Shown: positions 48,372-57,590 of the stretch, piece by piece
Layout of the letters: each line of letters opens with the position of its first letter
Position numbering within the stretch: position 1 is the stretch's first letter
DNA from: Clostridia bacterium
GTDB taxonomy: Bacteria; Bacillota; Clostridia; TANB77; CAG-508
Direction of reading: 5' to 3'
NCBI GenBank assembly: GCA_900770385.1
Contig: CAAGKK010000044.1
Location: forward strand, 62,001-126,000
Length of the DNA stretch: 64,000 nucleotides
Notes under the pieces: generated by a model
Told to the model about the DNA's origin: nothing
The model's input: the letters and a program-made list of their open reading frames with translations, nothing else
Database searches by the model: none
Translations under genes and position numbers: made by a program

Positions 48372-48417
48372 GTTGGGGCGGACGCCTCTGTCTGCCCGAG
48401 CGGAATTTATTCCGCTT
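48372..48417 (+). repeat. GC-rich palindromic repeat element, copy at 48.37 kb, with second hairpin
   Basis: GGGCGGAC (48376-48383), loop GCCTCT, GTCTGCCC (48390-48397), 18 of 19 core bases identical to the copy at 48149. A second stem follows at once, AGCGGAAT with ATTCCGCT (48399-48416), then a T-rich run, so it may also act as a terminator. Confidence 0.8.
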
Positions 48418-48465
48418 TATTCTTTTTGTGAATGTGATTTTTATGTGAAAAAACTTGTAAGGCAC

Positions 48466-48493
48466 TTGACAATTTTTGCTATCATGTTAAAAT
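48466..48493 (+). promoter_or_regulatory. Sigma-A promoter for MarR/ABC exporter operon
   Basis: TTGACA at 48466-48471 and TAAAAT at 48488-48493 with a 16-base spacer. Confidence 0.6.
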
Positions 48494-48517
48494 ATGTATG
48501 TTGATTTTAAATCAGTT

Positions 48518-48549
48518 AGGACAAATGGTAAATTAAAACCAATTGTTCT
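48518..48549. promoter_or_regulatory. Candidate MarR operator in the leader
   Basis: AGGACAAATGGT and ACCAATTGTTCT form an imperfect inverted repeat (10 of 12 pairs) with an 8-base centre, between the promoter and the regulator's ribosome binding site. Confidence 0.45.
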
Positions 48550-48560
48550 GGAGGTGTAAA

Positions 48561-49025
48561 ATGGATAGTAAAAATATATTGTATGAAGTTAAAACACTAG
48601 AAAAAATGATTACTAGAGAATTTATAAAAGATATAGATTGTACCAGAAAAAAGATTGGGTTTGTTCCAACGCCAACTCAGATGCAAATTATAGGATACAT
48701 TATAGATCATAATGGACAAAAAGTTTATCAAAAAGACTTAGAAAATGTGCTGAGTTTAAGAAGAGCTACGGTATCAGGAGTATTAAAAACAATGGAAAAA
48801 AATAAATTAATAAAAAGAACTGTAGACACTAACGATACAAGAGTAAAGGAAATAATATTAGAAGAAAGAGCAAAAAAAATTTTCTTAATTAAACAAAAGA
48901 AAATGGAAGAATTAGAGAAAAAATTAATATCAAATATTCAACCAGAAAAAATAGCAGTATTTTCTGAGGTATTAGAAAATATGATTAAAAAATTGGAAAG
49001 AAAGGAAAAAGATAATATATGTTAA
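48561..49025 (+). CDS. MarR family transcriptional regulator
   Basis: 154 residues with a winged helix (about 30-100): PTPTQMQIIGYI, VYQKDLENVLSLRRATVSGVLKTMEKNKLIKRTVDTNDTRVKEI is the classical MarR core. Start at 48561 is set by GGAGGT; the open frame has 6 more codons upstream. It overlaps the first exporter gene by 7 bases, so it is the operon's own regulator, probably de-repressed by a drug-like ligand. Confidence 0.92.
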   Translation: MDSKNILYEVKTLEKMITREFIKDIDCTRKKIGFVPTPTQMQIIGYIIDHNGQKVYQKDLENVLSLRRATVSGVLKTMEKNKLIKRTVDTNDTRVKEIILEERAKKIFLIKQKKMEELEKKLISNIQPEKIAVFSEVLENMIKKLERKEKDNIC

Positions 49026-50782
49026 AATTATTAAAAAACTTTAAAAAGAAAGAATGGATTCTAGCTGTCGTTTGCTTGATATTAATATTTGTTCAAGTTT
49101 GGCTAGAATTAAAAATGCCTGATTATATGACAGAAATAACAAAACTTGTTCAAACAGAAGGAAGCAAAATGTCAGCAATACTAAAAAATGGTGGGTATAT
49201 GTTAGCATGTGCTTTTGGAAGCTTTATAGCAGCAATTATAACAGGATATATTACTTCAATAATATCATCCACTTTTTCTATGAATATAAGAGAGAAGATA
49301 TTTCATAAAGTAGAAAGTTTATCAATGCAAGAAGTAAAAACCTTTTCTACTAGCAGTTTAATCACAAGAACAACAAATGATGTTACTCAAATGGAAATGT
49401 TGATTTCAATGGGATTGCAACTATTAATAAAATCTCCTATAATGGCAATTTGGGCTATTACTAAAATATTAAATAAGAGTTGGCAATGGAGTGCAATAAC
49501 AGCAGTAGCAGTAACTATACTATTAGCAACTATTGGAGCTATTATGATAATTGTAATGCCAAGATTTAAAATAGTACAAAAATTAATAGATAAAATAAAT
49601 GAATTAACAAGAGAAAACTTAACAGGAATAAGAGTAGTAAGAGCTTTTAATGCTGAGAAATATCAAGAAGATAAATTTGAAGAAGCAAATAAAAAATTAA
49701 CAAATCAACAATTATTTAATCAAAAAACATTTGCAATATTACAACCAGTAATGTATTTAGTTTTATATTATTTAACACTTGCTATTTATTTTGTAGGTAC
49801 TTTTTTAATAGATAATGCATTAATGGCAGATAAAATAGCATTATTTGGAGATATGGTTGTGTTTACATCATATGCAATGCAAATAATTATGTCTTTTCTA
49901 ATGTTGGCTATGATTTTTATGATGTTACCTCGTGCACAAGTTTCTGCTAATCGTATAAATGAGGTATTAGATAGCGAAATTAGTATTAAAGATGGAAAAA
50001 TGAAAGAGGATATAACAAAAGAAAAAGGAACAGTAGAGTTTAAAAATGTTTCGTTTAAATATCCAGATGCAGATGAATATTTATTAAAGAACATTTCGTT
50101 TAAAGCAAATAAAGGTGAAACAGTTGCTTTTATAGGCTCAACCGGTAGTGGAAAATCAACTTTAATAAACTTAATCCCAAGATTTTATGATGCAACAGAA
50201 GGTGAAGTATTAGTTGATGGAATAAATGTAAAAGAATATAGTCAAGAATTATTACATAATAAAATAGGATATATACCACAAAAAGCAGTAATGTTTAATG
50301 GTACGGTTTCATCAAATGTTTCATATGGAGAAAATGGTAAAGGAGAAATTAGCGAAGAAAAAATAGAGCAAGCAATTGATATAGCACAAGGAAAAGATTT
50401 TGTAGAGAAAATGGAAGATAAATATAATACTCATATTGCACAAGGAGGAACAAACATATCTGGAGGACAAAAACAAAGACTAGCAATAGCAAGAGCAATA
50501 GCAAGAGATCCAGAAATACTTATCTTTGATGATAGTTTTTCTGCACTAGATTATAAAACAGATGCAGCCTTAAGAAAAGCATTGAAAAAACATATAAAAG
50601 ATACTACTAACCTAATTGTAGCACAAAGAATAGGAACAATTATGAATGCAGACAAAATACTTGTTTTAAATGAAGGAAGGGTGGTAGGTCAAGGAACACA
50701 TAAAGAATTATTAAATAATTGCGAAATATATAAGCAAATAGCTTTATCTCAATTATCAAAGGAGGAGTTAGAAAATGAATAA
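49019..50782 (+). CDS. ABC exporter half-transporter with degenerate ATP site
   Basis: 587 residues: six membrane helices (about 15-310) and an ATPase domain with Walker A GSTGSGKST, signature ISGGQKQR, and Walker B LIFDDSFSALD. The catalytic glutamate after Walker B is Asp, as in the degenerate half of heterodimeric exporters (BmrC, LmrC, TM287). It overlaps the next gene by 8 bases, which encodes the complementary half. Export of drugs or peptides is likely by family. Confidence 0.92.
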   Translation: MLKLLKNFKKKEWILAVVCLILIFVQVWLELKMPDYMTEITKLVQTEGSKMSAILKNGGYMLACAFGSFIAAIITGYITSIISSTFSMNIREKIFHKVESLSMQEVKTFSTSSLITRTTNDVTQMEMLISMGLQLLIKSPIMAIWAITKILNKSWQWSAITAVAVTILLATIGAIMIIVMPRFKIVQKLIDKINELTRENLTGIRVVRAFNAEKYQEDKFEEANKKLTNQQLFNQKTFAILQPVMYLVLYYLTLAIYFVGTFLIDNALMADKIALFGDMVVFTSYAMQIIMSFLMLAMIFMMLPRAQVSANRINEVLDSEISIKDGKMKEDITKEKGTVEFKNVSFKYPDADEYLLKNISFKANKGETVAFIGSTGSGKSTLINLIPRFYDATEGEVLVDGINVKEYSQELLHNKIGYIPQKAVMFNGTVSSNVSYGENGKGEISEEKIEQAIDIAQGKDFVEKMEDKYNTHIAQGGTNISGGQKQRLAIARAIARDPEILIFDDSFSALDYKTDAALRKALKKHIKDTTNLIVAQRIGTIMNADKILVLNEGRVVGQGTHKELLNNCEIYKQIALSQLSKEELENE

Positions 50783-52898
50783 TCAAACTAATAGAAAACA
50801 AACTCCTAGAAAAGAACCACGCATGCCAGGAATGAAAGGTAATAGTGGAACAGGAGAAAAAGCCAAAGATTTTAAAGGGGCTATTACAAGACTAGTAAAA
50901 GAAATAAAAGTATATAAAGTTTTAATTATAATAGCTTTAATATTGTCTATTACAGGAGCAGTAATATCTATTTTAGCTCCTGATAAATTAGCACACTTAA
51001 CAGATGAAGTTTCAGCAGGATTAGTGATTAATAAAGATAATTTGAATAAACTACAGGAAAAAATGCTTGGAAATACAAATTTTGCATATGAACAAATGGG
51101 AGAAAAAACAAAAAATATAGAAATACCAGAAAGTATGGTTGATCAAATTTTTAAAGAATTTACAATAGATGATGTTACAGTAACTCCTCAGGATCAATAT
51201 GAATTTGTAAAAGCATTTAGTAGTGTTAATAAAGATGCAGATGTAACAGAAATATACAAAAAAATAGACGAAATGCCAGAGAGTATACAAAAGCTTGTAA
51301 GACCTAAAATGAATATAGAAAAAATCAAGGATATAGCAACTGTATTAATAATTATGTATTTATGTAGCGCTATATGTATATTTATTCAATCAATTTGTAT
51401 GACTAATGTTGCAAATTATTTTGCTAAAAATTTAAGAACAAGAATTTCTCTAAAAATAAATAAATTACCTCTTAAATATTTTGATAAACACCAAGCAGGT
51501 GATACATTGTCTAGAGTAACAAATGATATAGATACTGTTGCTCAAACAATGAATCAATCTTTAGGCACTTTAGTAAGCAATATTACTTTGTTCATAGGAA
51601 CAATAATCATGATGTTTTATACTAACTGGATTATGGCAATTACAGCAATATGTGCAAGTTTAATTGGTTTTGGTGGAATGGCAGCCATATTAAAAAATTC
51701 ACAAAAATACTTTATTGCTAAGCAAGAAAGTTTAGGAGATTTAAATGGTCATATTGAAGAGATCTACTCTGGCTTAAATGTTGTAAAAGCATATAATGGT
51801 AAAAATGTATCAGATATAAAATTTAAAGAGTTAAATAAAAAAGTATGCCAAAGTAACCAAAAGAGTCAGTTTTTATCTGGTTTAATGCATCCTATTATGA
51901 ATTTCATTGGTAATTTTGGATATGTTGCTGTATGTATAGTTGGATCTTTATTAACAATGAATAATATAATTTCATTTGGTGTAATAGTAGCATTTATTAC
52001 ATATGTAAGATTATTTGCATCACCTCTAGCACAAATAGCACAAGCAATGACTTCATTACAATCTGCAGCAGCAGCCAGTGAAAGAGTTTTTGAATTTGTT
52101 GATGAAACAGAAATGAAAGATGAAACTAATATAACTAAAAAATTAGAAAAAGAAAACGCAAAAGGAAATATTAAATTTGAAAATGTAATGTTTCAGTATG
52201 AAGATAGTGATAAACCAACAATAAATAATTTTACAGCATCAGCTAAGTCAGGACAAAAAATAGCAATTGTCGGACCAACGGGTGCAGGAAAAACTACAAT
52301 GGTTAACTTACTTATGAAATTTTATGAAATTAATTCTGGCGATATAAAGATAGATGGAATTTCAACTAAAGATTTAACGAGAGAAAACATACATGATCTA
52401 TTTACAATGGTATTGCAAGATACATGGCTATTTAGTGGAACTGTAAAAGAAAATATAAAATATAATAAAGAAAGTGTTACAGATGAAGAAATAGAAGCTG
52501 TTTGCAAAAAGGTAGGTTTAGACCATTTTATAAAAACATTACCACATTCTTATAATTCTGAAATATCAGAAAATGATGAGGTTTCTGCAGGACAAAGACA
52601 ATTACTTACAATAGCAAGAGGTATGATAAAAAATTCACCATTTTTAATATTAGATGAAGCAACATCAAATGTAGATACAAGAACAGAAGAGTTGGTACAA
52701 AAAGCAATGGATGAACTAATGAAAGGAAGAACAAGCTTCATAATAGCACATAGATTATCTACAATAAAAAATGCAGATTTAATATTAGTTATGGACCATG
52801 GTGATATTATAGAGCAAGGAACACATGAGGAATTATTAGCTCAAGGTGGATTTTATGAAAAATTATATAATAGCCAATTTGATGAAATAGAAGCTTAA
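50775..52898 (+). CDS. ABC exporter half-transporter with canonical ATP site
   Basis: 707 residues: a Pro/Lys-rich cytoplasmic start, first helix (about 45-65), a roughly 100-residue extracytoplasmic insertion before helix 2, five more helices, and an ATPase domain with GPTGAGKTT, signature VSAGQRQ and an intact Walker B LILDEATSNVD. It pairs with the preceding degenerate half. AAAGGAGGAG precedes the ATG. Confidence 0.92.
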   Translation: MNNQTNRKQTPRKEPRMPGMKGNSGTGEKAKDFKGAITRLVKEIKVYKVLIIIALILSITGAVISILAPDKLAHLTDEVSAGLVINKDNLNKLQEKMLGNTNFAYEQMGEKTKNIEIPESMVDQIFKEFTIDDVTVTPQDQYEFVKAFSSVNKDADVTEIYKKIDEMPESIQKLVRPKMNIEKIKDIATVLIIMYLCSAICIFIQSICMTNVANYFAKNLRTRISLKINKLPLKYFDKHQAGDTLSRVTNDIDTVAQTMNQSLGTLVSNITLFIGTIIMMFYTNWIMAITAICASLIGFGGMAAILKNSQKYFIAKQESLGDLNGHIEEIYSGLNVVKAYNGKNVSDIKFKELNKKVCQSNQKSQFLSGLMHPIMNFIGNFGYVAVCIVGSLLTMNNIISFGVIVAFITYVRLFASPLAQIAQAMTSLQSAAAASERVFEFVDETEMKDETNITKKLEKENAKGNIKFENVMFQYEDSDKPTINNFTASAKSGQKIAIVGPTGAGKTTMVNLLMKFYEINSGDIKIDGISTKDLTRENIHDLFTMVLQDTWLFSGTVKENIKYNKESVTDEEIEAVCKKVGLDHFIKTLPHSYNSEISENDEVSAGQRQLLTIARGMIKNSPFLILDEATSNVDTRTEELVQKAMDELMKGRTSFIIAHRLSTIKNADLILVMDHGDIIEQGTHEELLAQGGFYEKLYNSQFDEIEA

Positions 52899-52919
52899 TA
52901 AATCAAAAATAAAGCATTA

Positions 52920-52958
52920 AAAAATGAAGTGAATGAAAAATATTCACTTCATTTTTTT
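52920..52958 (+). terminator. Intrinsic terminator after ABC exporter
   Basis: AAAAATGAAGTGAAT (52920-52934) pairs with ATTCACTTCATTTTT, followed by more T. Confidence 0.85.
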
Positions 52959-52967
52959 AAATAATTA

Positions 52968-53003
52968 TTAATCAAATTATATGTAGGGGGTGTGAACGCA
53001 TCT
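52968..53003 (+). repeat. Decayed relative of the GC-rich repeat
   Basis: The stretch ATTAATCAAATTATATGTAG then GGGGTGTGAACGCATCT aligns with ATTAATTAAATTATATGTTG then GGGCGGACGCCTCT at 48358-48389. The palindrome itself is lost. Confidence 0.45.
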
Positions 53004-53031
53004 CAAAAAAATAATATTATATAAAAACATA

Positions 53032-53060
53032 TTGACTTTTTTAAAATAGTAATGTATTAT
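53032..53060 (+). promoter_or_regulatory. Sigma-A promoter for GntR/ABC operon
   Basis: TTGACT at 53032-53037 and TATTAT at 53055-53060 with 17-base spacing. Confidence 0.6.
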
Positions 53061-53079
53061 TGTACTATGCTAGTAATAC
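53054..53079. promoter_or_regulatory. Candidate GntR operator overlapping the -10 box
   Basis: GTATTA (53054-53059) mirrors TAATAC (53074-53079), and TACTA-TGC-TAGTA (53063-53075) forms an inner dyad, covering the -10 box and start site. Confidence 0.45.
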
Positions 53080-53097
53080 AATAAGAAAGGAAATAAA

Positions 53098-53454
53098 ATG
53101 AATTTTATATTTGAAATGGATAGGCCTATCTATATTCAATTAGTTGAACAACTTAAACTGTATATAATTACTGGAGAATTAAAGGTTGGAACAAGAATTC
53201 CTTCTGTTAGAGATTTTGCTTTGCAAGCTAAAGTTAATCCAAATACAATGCAAAAAGCATTAACAGAATTAGAATCAGAAGGTTTAATATATACAGAAAG
53301 AACAAATGGAAAATTTGTTACAACAGATGTAAAACTAATTGAAAAATTACAAGAAAAATTTGCACAAAAAGCTGTTAAAGAATATTTTGTAGCAATGGAA
53401 AAATTAGGAATACAAAAGGAAAAAGCAATTGATTATTTAAAAGAACAAAAATAA
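53098..53454 (+). CDS. GntR family regulator, YtrA subfamily
   Basis: 118 residues: an N-terminal winged helix (RPIYIQLVEQLKLYIITGELKVGTRIPSVRDFALQAKVNPNTMQKALTELESEGLIYT pattern) and only a short helical C-terminus, the hallmark of the YtrA subfamily. Such regulators control neighbouring ABC transporters induced by cell-wall antibiotics. It starts 39 bases after the -10 box with AAAGGAAA upstream, and is followed in operon by an ABC pair. Confidence 0.92.
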   Translation: MNFIFEMDRPIYIQLVEQLKLYIITGELKVGTRIPSVRDFALQAKVNPNTMQKALTELESEGLIYTERTNGKFVTTDVKLIEKLQEKFAQKAVKEYFVAMEKLGIQKEKAIDYLKEQK

Positions 53455-53469
53455 TGGGAGGGAAAAAAG

Positions 53470-54165
53470 ATGGAATTATTAGAATATAAGCATCTTTTTA
53501 AGAACTATGGTGAAAAGGAAGTTTTAAAAGATATTAATATAAAAATACCACGCGGAAAAATAATTGGGCTCTTAGGAAAAAATGGAAGTGGAAAAACTAC
53601 ATTGATAAAATTAGCTAATGATTTATTAACACCAACTAAAGGAGAAGTACTAATAAATGGTAAACATCCAGGAATTGATTCCAAAAAAGTAATATCATAT
53701 CTTCCAGAAAGAACATACTTAGACAAAAGTATGACAATAAAACAAGTAATTAAATACTTTGAGGAATTTTATGAAGATTTTGATTCTAATAAGGCTGAGA
53801 AACTATTAAAAGATTTGAATTTGGATATTAATCAAAAATTAAATCAAATGTCTAAAGGCATGCAAGAAAAAGTACAGTTGATATTAGTAATGAGCAGAAA
53901 AGCTCAATTATATATATTAGATGAACCTTTAGGGGGAGTCGATCCAGCAACAAGAGAATATATACTAAATACAATACTTTCAAACTTTAATGATGGAGCA
54001 AGTGTTATGATTTCTACTCATTTAATTGCAGATATAGAAAAAATATTAGATGAGGTAATTTTTATCGATAAAGGTGAAGTAAAATTAATATCTCCTGCAG
54101 ATGAACTAAGAAATAAAGAAAAATCATCAATAGATGAAATATTTAGGAGGTGTTTTAAGTGCTAG
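53470..54165 (+). CDS. ABC transporter ATP-binding protein (YtrB-like)
   Basis: 231 residues: Walker A GKNGSGKTT, signature QMSKGMQEK (variant), Walker B LYILDEPLGGVDPATRE and switch STHL. The start is 16 bases after the GntR gene with GGGAGG. It pairs with the following permease, which overlaps by 7 bases. Confidence 0.92.
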   Translation: MELLEYKHLFKNYGEKEVLKDINIKIPRGKIIGLLGKNGSGKTTLIKLANDLLTPTKGEVLINGKHPGIDSKKVISYLPERTYLDKSMTIKQVIKYFEEFYEDFDSNKAEKLLKDLNLDINQKLNQMSKGMQEKVQLILVMSRKAQLYILDEPLGGVDPATREYILNTILSNFNDGASVMISTHLIADIEKILDEVIFIDKGEVKLISPADELRNKEKSSIDEIFRRCFKC

Positions 54166-54950
54166 GAAAATTATTAAAACATGATTTAAAATGGGTTTAT
54201 AAATTAATTATAATATTTTATATATTAGCTTTAATTTTTGCAATTATTGGTAGAGGCTTAATAAGTATAGAAAATTCAATAGTTTTTAATATTCTAGGAA
54301 AAATTTCTATAGGTATATCAATAAGTATGGCAGTGAGTAGCTTAATTAATTGCCTAATGAGAGCATGGGTGAGATTTGTAAGAAATTTATATAAAGATGA
54401 AGCATACTTAACACATACATTGCCAGTAAATAAAAAAACAATATATTTGTCAAAAGTACTTACTACAATAATTACAGTATTTACTACAGTAGCGGTAATT
54501 TTGTTATGTCTTTTGATATGTTATGGTACAAAATCAAATATTGAAAGTTTGAAAAATATTCTAGAATTAGCAGCGAACACATATAATACAACAGTGATAA
54601 ATTTAATTTTAATTATAAGTATACTTATGTTTATAGAATTATTCTTTATTGTATTAATTGGATATGTAGGTATTATATTAGGACATAAATTTAATAACAA
54701 TAGAATGGTTAAATCAGTAATTATTGGTTTTGCATTTTATATGCTAGTTCAAGTAATAACATTAGCAATTATATATGTAATAGGTTTAATAAATCCGGAT
54801 GTAATGAATTTAGTAAACACGACAGAGAATGTTGATGTAAATACTATAAAAATATTATTGTATATAGCAATATTAATATATTCAATATACAGTGTAATTT
54901 TCTATTTTATAGGAAGAAATCAGCTAGAAAAAGGAGTAAATGTCGAGTAA
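54159..54950 (+). CDS. ABC transporter permease (YtrC/D-like)
   Basis: 263 residues with about six membrane helices and a short start LGKLLKHDLKWVYK that resembles the coupling region of ABC-2 type permeases, plus EAYLTHTLPVNKKTIYLSK, common in this group. The start codon is GTG at 54159, 6 bases after AGGAGGTG. Last gene of the GntR operon. Confidence 0.85.
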   Translation: MLGKLLKHDLKWVYKLIIIFYILALIFAIIGRGLISIENSIVFNILGKISIGISISMAVSSLINCLMRAWVRFVRNLYKDEAYLTHTLPVNKKTIYLSKVLTTIITVFTTVAVILLCLLICYGTKSNIESLKNILELAANTYNTTVINLILIISILMFIELFFIVLIGYVGIILGHKFNNNRMVKSVIIGFAFYMLVQVITLAIIYVIGLINPDVMNLVNTTENVDVNTIKILLYIAILIYSIYSVIFYFIGRNQLEKGVNVE

Positions 54951-55033
54951 TAATGCTTAAAATACAAAAAATTTTCTTAAACACTACACAAATATTAAAA
55001 TATATGATAAAATATTTGTGGTTGTAATCTATA

Positions 55034-55060
55034 GGACGGCCAAATGTCGTCCATTTTATA
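55034..55060 (+). terminator. Weak hairpin after the GntR/ABC operon
   Basis: GGACG pairs with CGTCC across a 9-base loop, followed by ATTTTATA. Short stem, so low confidence. Confidence 0.4.
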
Positions 55061-55096
55061 TTAATAAGAAAAAAAGAAAAGTGAGGAGGAAAGGTC

Positions 55097-55816
55097 ATGT
55101 CAGGACATTCAAAATGGCATAATATTCAAGCAAAAAAAGGTAAAGCAGATGCAGCAAGAGGAAAAGTATTTACAAAACTAGGAAGAGAATTATTAATAGC
55201 GGTTAAAGAAGGTGGACCTGACCCAGCTGGTAATTCTAAACTAAAAAATGTAATAGCTAAATGTAAGGCAGCTAATATGCCAAATGATACAATAAACAAT
55301 GCAATAAAAAAAGCTTCAGGAAGTAATGAAAGTTATGAAGAAGTTACATATGAAGGATATGGAACAAATGGAGTTGCAGTTATTGTAAGTGCAGCAACAG
55401 ACAATAGAAATAGAACAGCGGCAGATGTTAGACATGCTTTTGATAAATCTGGAGGAAACTTAGGAACAACAGGCTGTGTATCATACTTATTTAATAAAAA
55501 AGGAATAATAGTAATAGATAGAAGCACAACAGATTTAGATGAAGATAGTATGATGATGCTTGCATTAGATAGCGGAGCAGAAGATTTTGAAGCTTCAGAA
55601 GAAGTTTATGAAATAACAACAGAACCATCTAATTTCTCAGAAGTTAGAGAAGCGTTAGAAAAAGAAAATTTAGAGTTCCTAGAAGCTGATGTTAAACTAA
55701 TTCCAACAACTTATGTTGAATTAAGTGAAGAACAAGGCGAAAAAATGCAAAGATTAATAGATAGACTAGAAGATTTAGATGATGTAGTAGAAGTTTATTA
55801 TAATTGGGCTGAATAA
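55097..55816 (+). CDS. YebC/PmpR family regulatory protein
   Basis: 239 residues starting [30 protein letters not shown], with [38 protein letters not shown], both hallmarks. Members act as transcription regulators or, as recently described for one branch, help translation of proline stretches. AGGAGG precedes the ATG. It precedes the spoIIIA cluster with a terminator between. Confidence 0.95.
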   Translation: MSGHSKWHNIQAKKGKADAARGKVFTKLGRELLIAVKEGGPDPAGNSKLKNVIAKCKAANMPNDTINNAIKKASGSNESYEEVTYEGYGTNGVAVIVSAATDNRNRTAADVRHAFDKSGGNLGTTGCVSYLFNKKGIIVIDRSTTDLDEDSMMMLALDSGAEDFEASEEVYEITTEPSNFSEVREALEKENLEFLEADVKLIPTTYVELSEEQGEKMQRLIDRLEDLDDVVEVYYNWAE

Positions 55817-55839
55817 AAAATTGGTTCTAAATAAAAAAT

Positions 55840-55877
55840 AAAAAGCATATACTTATTTATATAAGTATATGCTTTTT
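55840..55877 (+). terminator. Intrinsic terminator after yebC
   Basis: AAAAAGCATATACTTAT pairs with ATAAGTATATGCTTTTT around a 4-base loop, then ATTTTT. Confidence 0.85.
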
Positions 55878-55921
55878 ATTTTTAGCACCATGTCCACTAG
55901 AAAATTATAAAAGGAGTAAAA

Positions 55922-56785
55922 GTGAAAATATTAGAATATTTTCCTATAGAAATAGGACAACTTATACAAAATAATATAGAACAATTTGAAATGAATGAAT
56001 TGGAAGAAATAAGAATTAGAGTATCAAAACCAATAATTCTAAAATTAGCTAATAGAGAAAAAATAATAAATTATAAAGTAAGTACACAAGATATTTTGAA
56101 AATATTAGAAAATATAACAGAAAACTCATTGTATTCATATCAAAAACAAATATGTTCTGGATACATATCATTAAAAGGTGGGCATAGAGTTGGAATAACA
56201 GGAAATGTAGTAATGGAGGACGAAAAAGTTATAAATATTAATTATATATATAGCTTGAATTTTAGAATAGCAAAACAAGTTTTAGGAGCAGCAGATTATA
56301 TTAAAGAAAAAGTTATTGAAAATAATAATATATATAACACTTTAATAGTATCGCCACCAGGAGCTGGTAAAACTACTATATTAAGAGATTTAATAAGGCA
56401 AATAAGTAAGAATAAAACTATAGGAGTGGTAGATGAAAGAGGCGAAATTGCAGCAATGTATAAAAATGAGCCGCAAAATGATATGGGATTAAAAGTGGAT
56501 ATTTTAAGCAATGTAAGTAAAGATATAGGAATAAGAATGTTAGTAAGAAGTATGGCACCAGATATTATATGTGCAGATGAAATTGGAACTAAAAATGATG
56601 TGGAAGCAATTAAGTATGCTGTTACTTCTGGAGTAAAAGGAATATTTACAGCACATGGAAATAATATAGAAAGCATAAAAAATAGTCCAATATTAAAAGA
56701 ATTAATAGAAATAAAATTAATAGATAGAATCATATTTTTAGATAAATATAATAGAAATAAAATTATTATAGAAGATTTAAAATAA
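55922..56785 (+). CDS. spoIIIAA: Stage III sporulation protein AA (ATPase)
   Basis: 287-residue cytoplasmic ATPase related to secretion ATPases, first gene of the operon for the mother cell-forespore channel. Walker A SPPGAGKTT with K150, then VVDERGEIAA and MAPDIICADEIGT (Walker B region). GTG start at 55922 with AAGGAG 6 bases upstream. Sigma-E control is expected from other spore formers; I could not make out a convincing sigma-E promoter. Confidence 0.95.
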   Translation: MKILEYFPIEIGQLIQNNIEQFEMNELEEIRIRVSKPIILKLANREKIINYKVSTQDILKILENITENSLYSYQKQICSGYISLKGGHRVGITGNVVMEDEKVININYIYSLNFRIAKQVLGAADYIKEKVIENNNIYNTLIVSPPGAGKTTILRDLIRQISKNKTIGVVDERGEIAAMYKNEPQNDMGLKVDILSNVSKDIGIRMLVRSMAPDIICADEIGTKNDVEAIKYAVTSGVKGIFTAHGNNIESIKNSPILKELIEIKLIDRIIFLDKYNRNKIIIEDLK

Positions 56786-56841
56786 ATATTATGTTCTAAA
56801 AAATATATTTTATGAATATATATAATATATGGAGGAATGAA

Positions 56842-57351
56842 ATGATATTAATAAAATACACAAGTATTTTTTTTGTTTTTATAGTTACATTTCTAATAGG
56901 TTACTTAATATCTAAAAAATATTCTAATAGGGTAATGGAATTAAAAGAAATTCAGATGTTTTTAGATATATTAGAAAATAAAATTAAATTTACATATGAA
57001 CCTCTTAAAGAAATTTTTTTACAGATGAATAATTTAGTAAAAGGAAATATTGGAAACTTAGTACATGAAATAGAAAATAAACTAGAAAATGATAATGCTG
57101 AAATAGCCTGGAAAAAATCAATAAAGAACTCAAGAAATAATTTAGAACAGGAAGATATACAAATACTTGAAAATTTATTTAAAATGTTAGGAAAAACTGA
57201 TAAAGAAGGACAAGTTAGTCAAATAGAGCTAGCTCAAACATTTATAACAACTCAAATAAAAAAAGCAGAGAAGAATGAAGAAAAAAATGCCAAATTGTAT
57301 AAAACTCTAGGAGCAACAGTAGGGCTAGCTTTAGTAATTATACTAATATAA
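56842..57351 (+). CDS. spoIIIAB: Stage III sporulation protein AB
   Basis: 169 residues with an N-terminal helix and a C-terminal helix (GATVGLALVIILI), and a GspF-like helical cytoplasmic part with KEIQMFLDILENKIKFTYEPLKEIF. Start at 56842 is set by GGAGG; the open frame runs 10 codons longer. Second gene of the operon. Confidence 0.92.
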   Translation: MILIKYTSIFFVFIVTFLIGYLISKKYSNRVMELKEIQMFLDILENKIKFTYEPLKEIFLQMNNLVKGNIGNLVHEIENKLENDNAEIAWKKSIKNSRNNLEQEDIQILENLFKMLGKTDKEGQVSQIELAQTFITTQIKKAEKNEEKNAKLYKTLGATVGLALVIILI

Positions 57352-57366
57352 TTTATGGAGGATAAA

Positions 57367-57561
57367 ATGGATATTAATTTATTATTTAAAATAGCTGCAA
57401 TTGGAATTTTAGTTGCTGTGTTGCATCAAGTATTAGTAAGAGCTGGAAGAGAAGATCAAGCTATGATGACTACACTTGCTGGGTTAGTAATTGTACTAAC
57501 AATGGTCATAAAAGAAATAAGTACTTTGTTTGAAACAGTAAGAACATTATTTAACTTATAG
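57367..57561 (+). CDS. spoIIIAC: Stage III sporulation protein AC
   Basis: 64 residues, two hydrophobic helices, DINLLFKIAAIGILVAVLHQVLVRAGREDQA being diagnostic. Start at 57367 follows GGAGG; the open frame begins 4 codons earlier. Part of the channel complex in the mother cell membrane. Confidence 0.95.
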   Translation: MDINLLFKIAAIGILVAVLHQVLVRAGREDQAMMTTLAGLVIVLTMVIKEISTLFETVRTLFNL

Positions 57562-57590
57562 ATATTTCTTGAGTATAGGAAAGGAAAAAC

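Noticed and set aside
55861..55921. Sigma-E promoter for the spoIIIA operon
   Set aside because: Expected from known biology, but no -35/-10 pair close to the sigma-E consensus could be made out with proper spacing.
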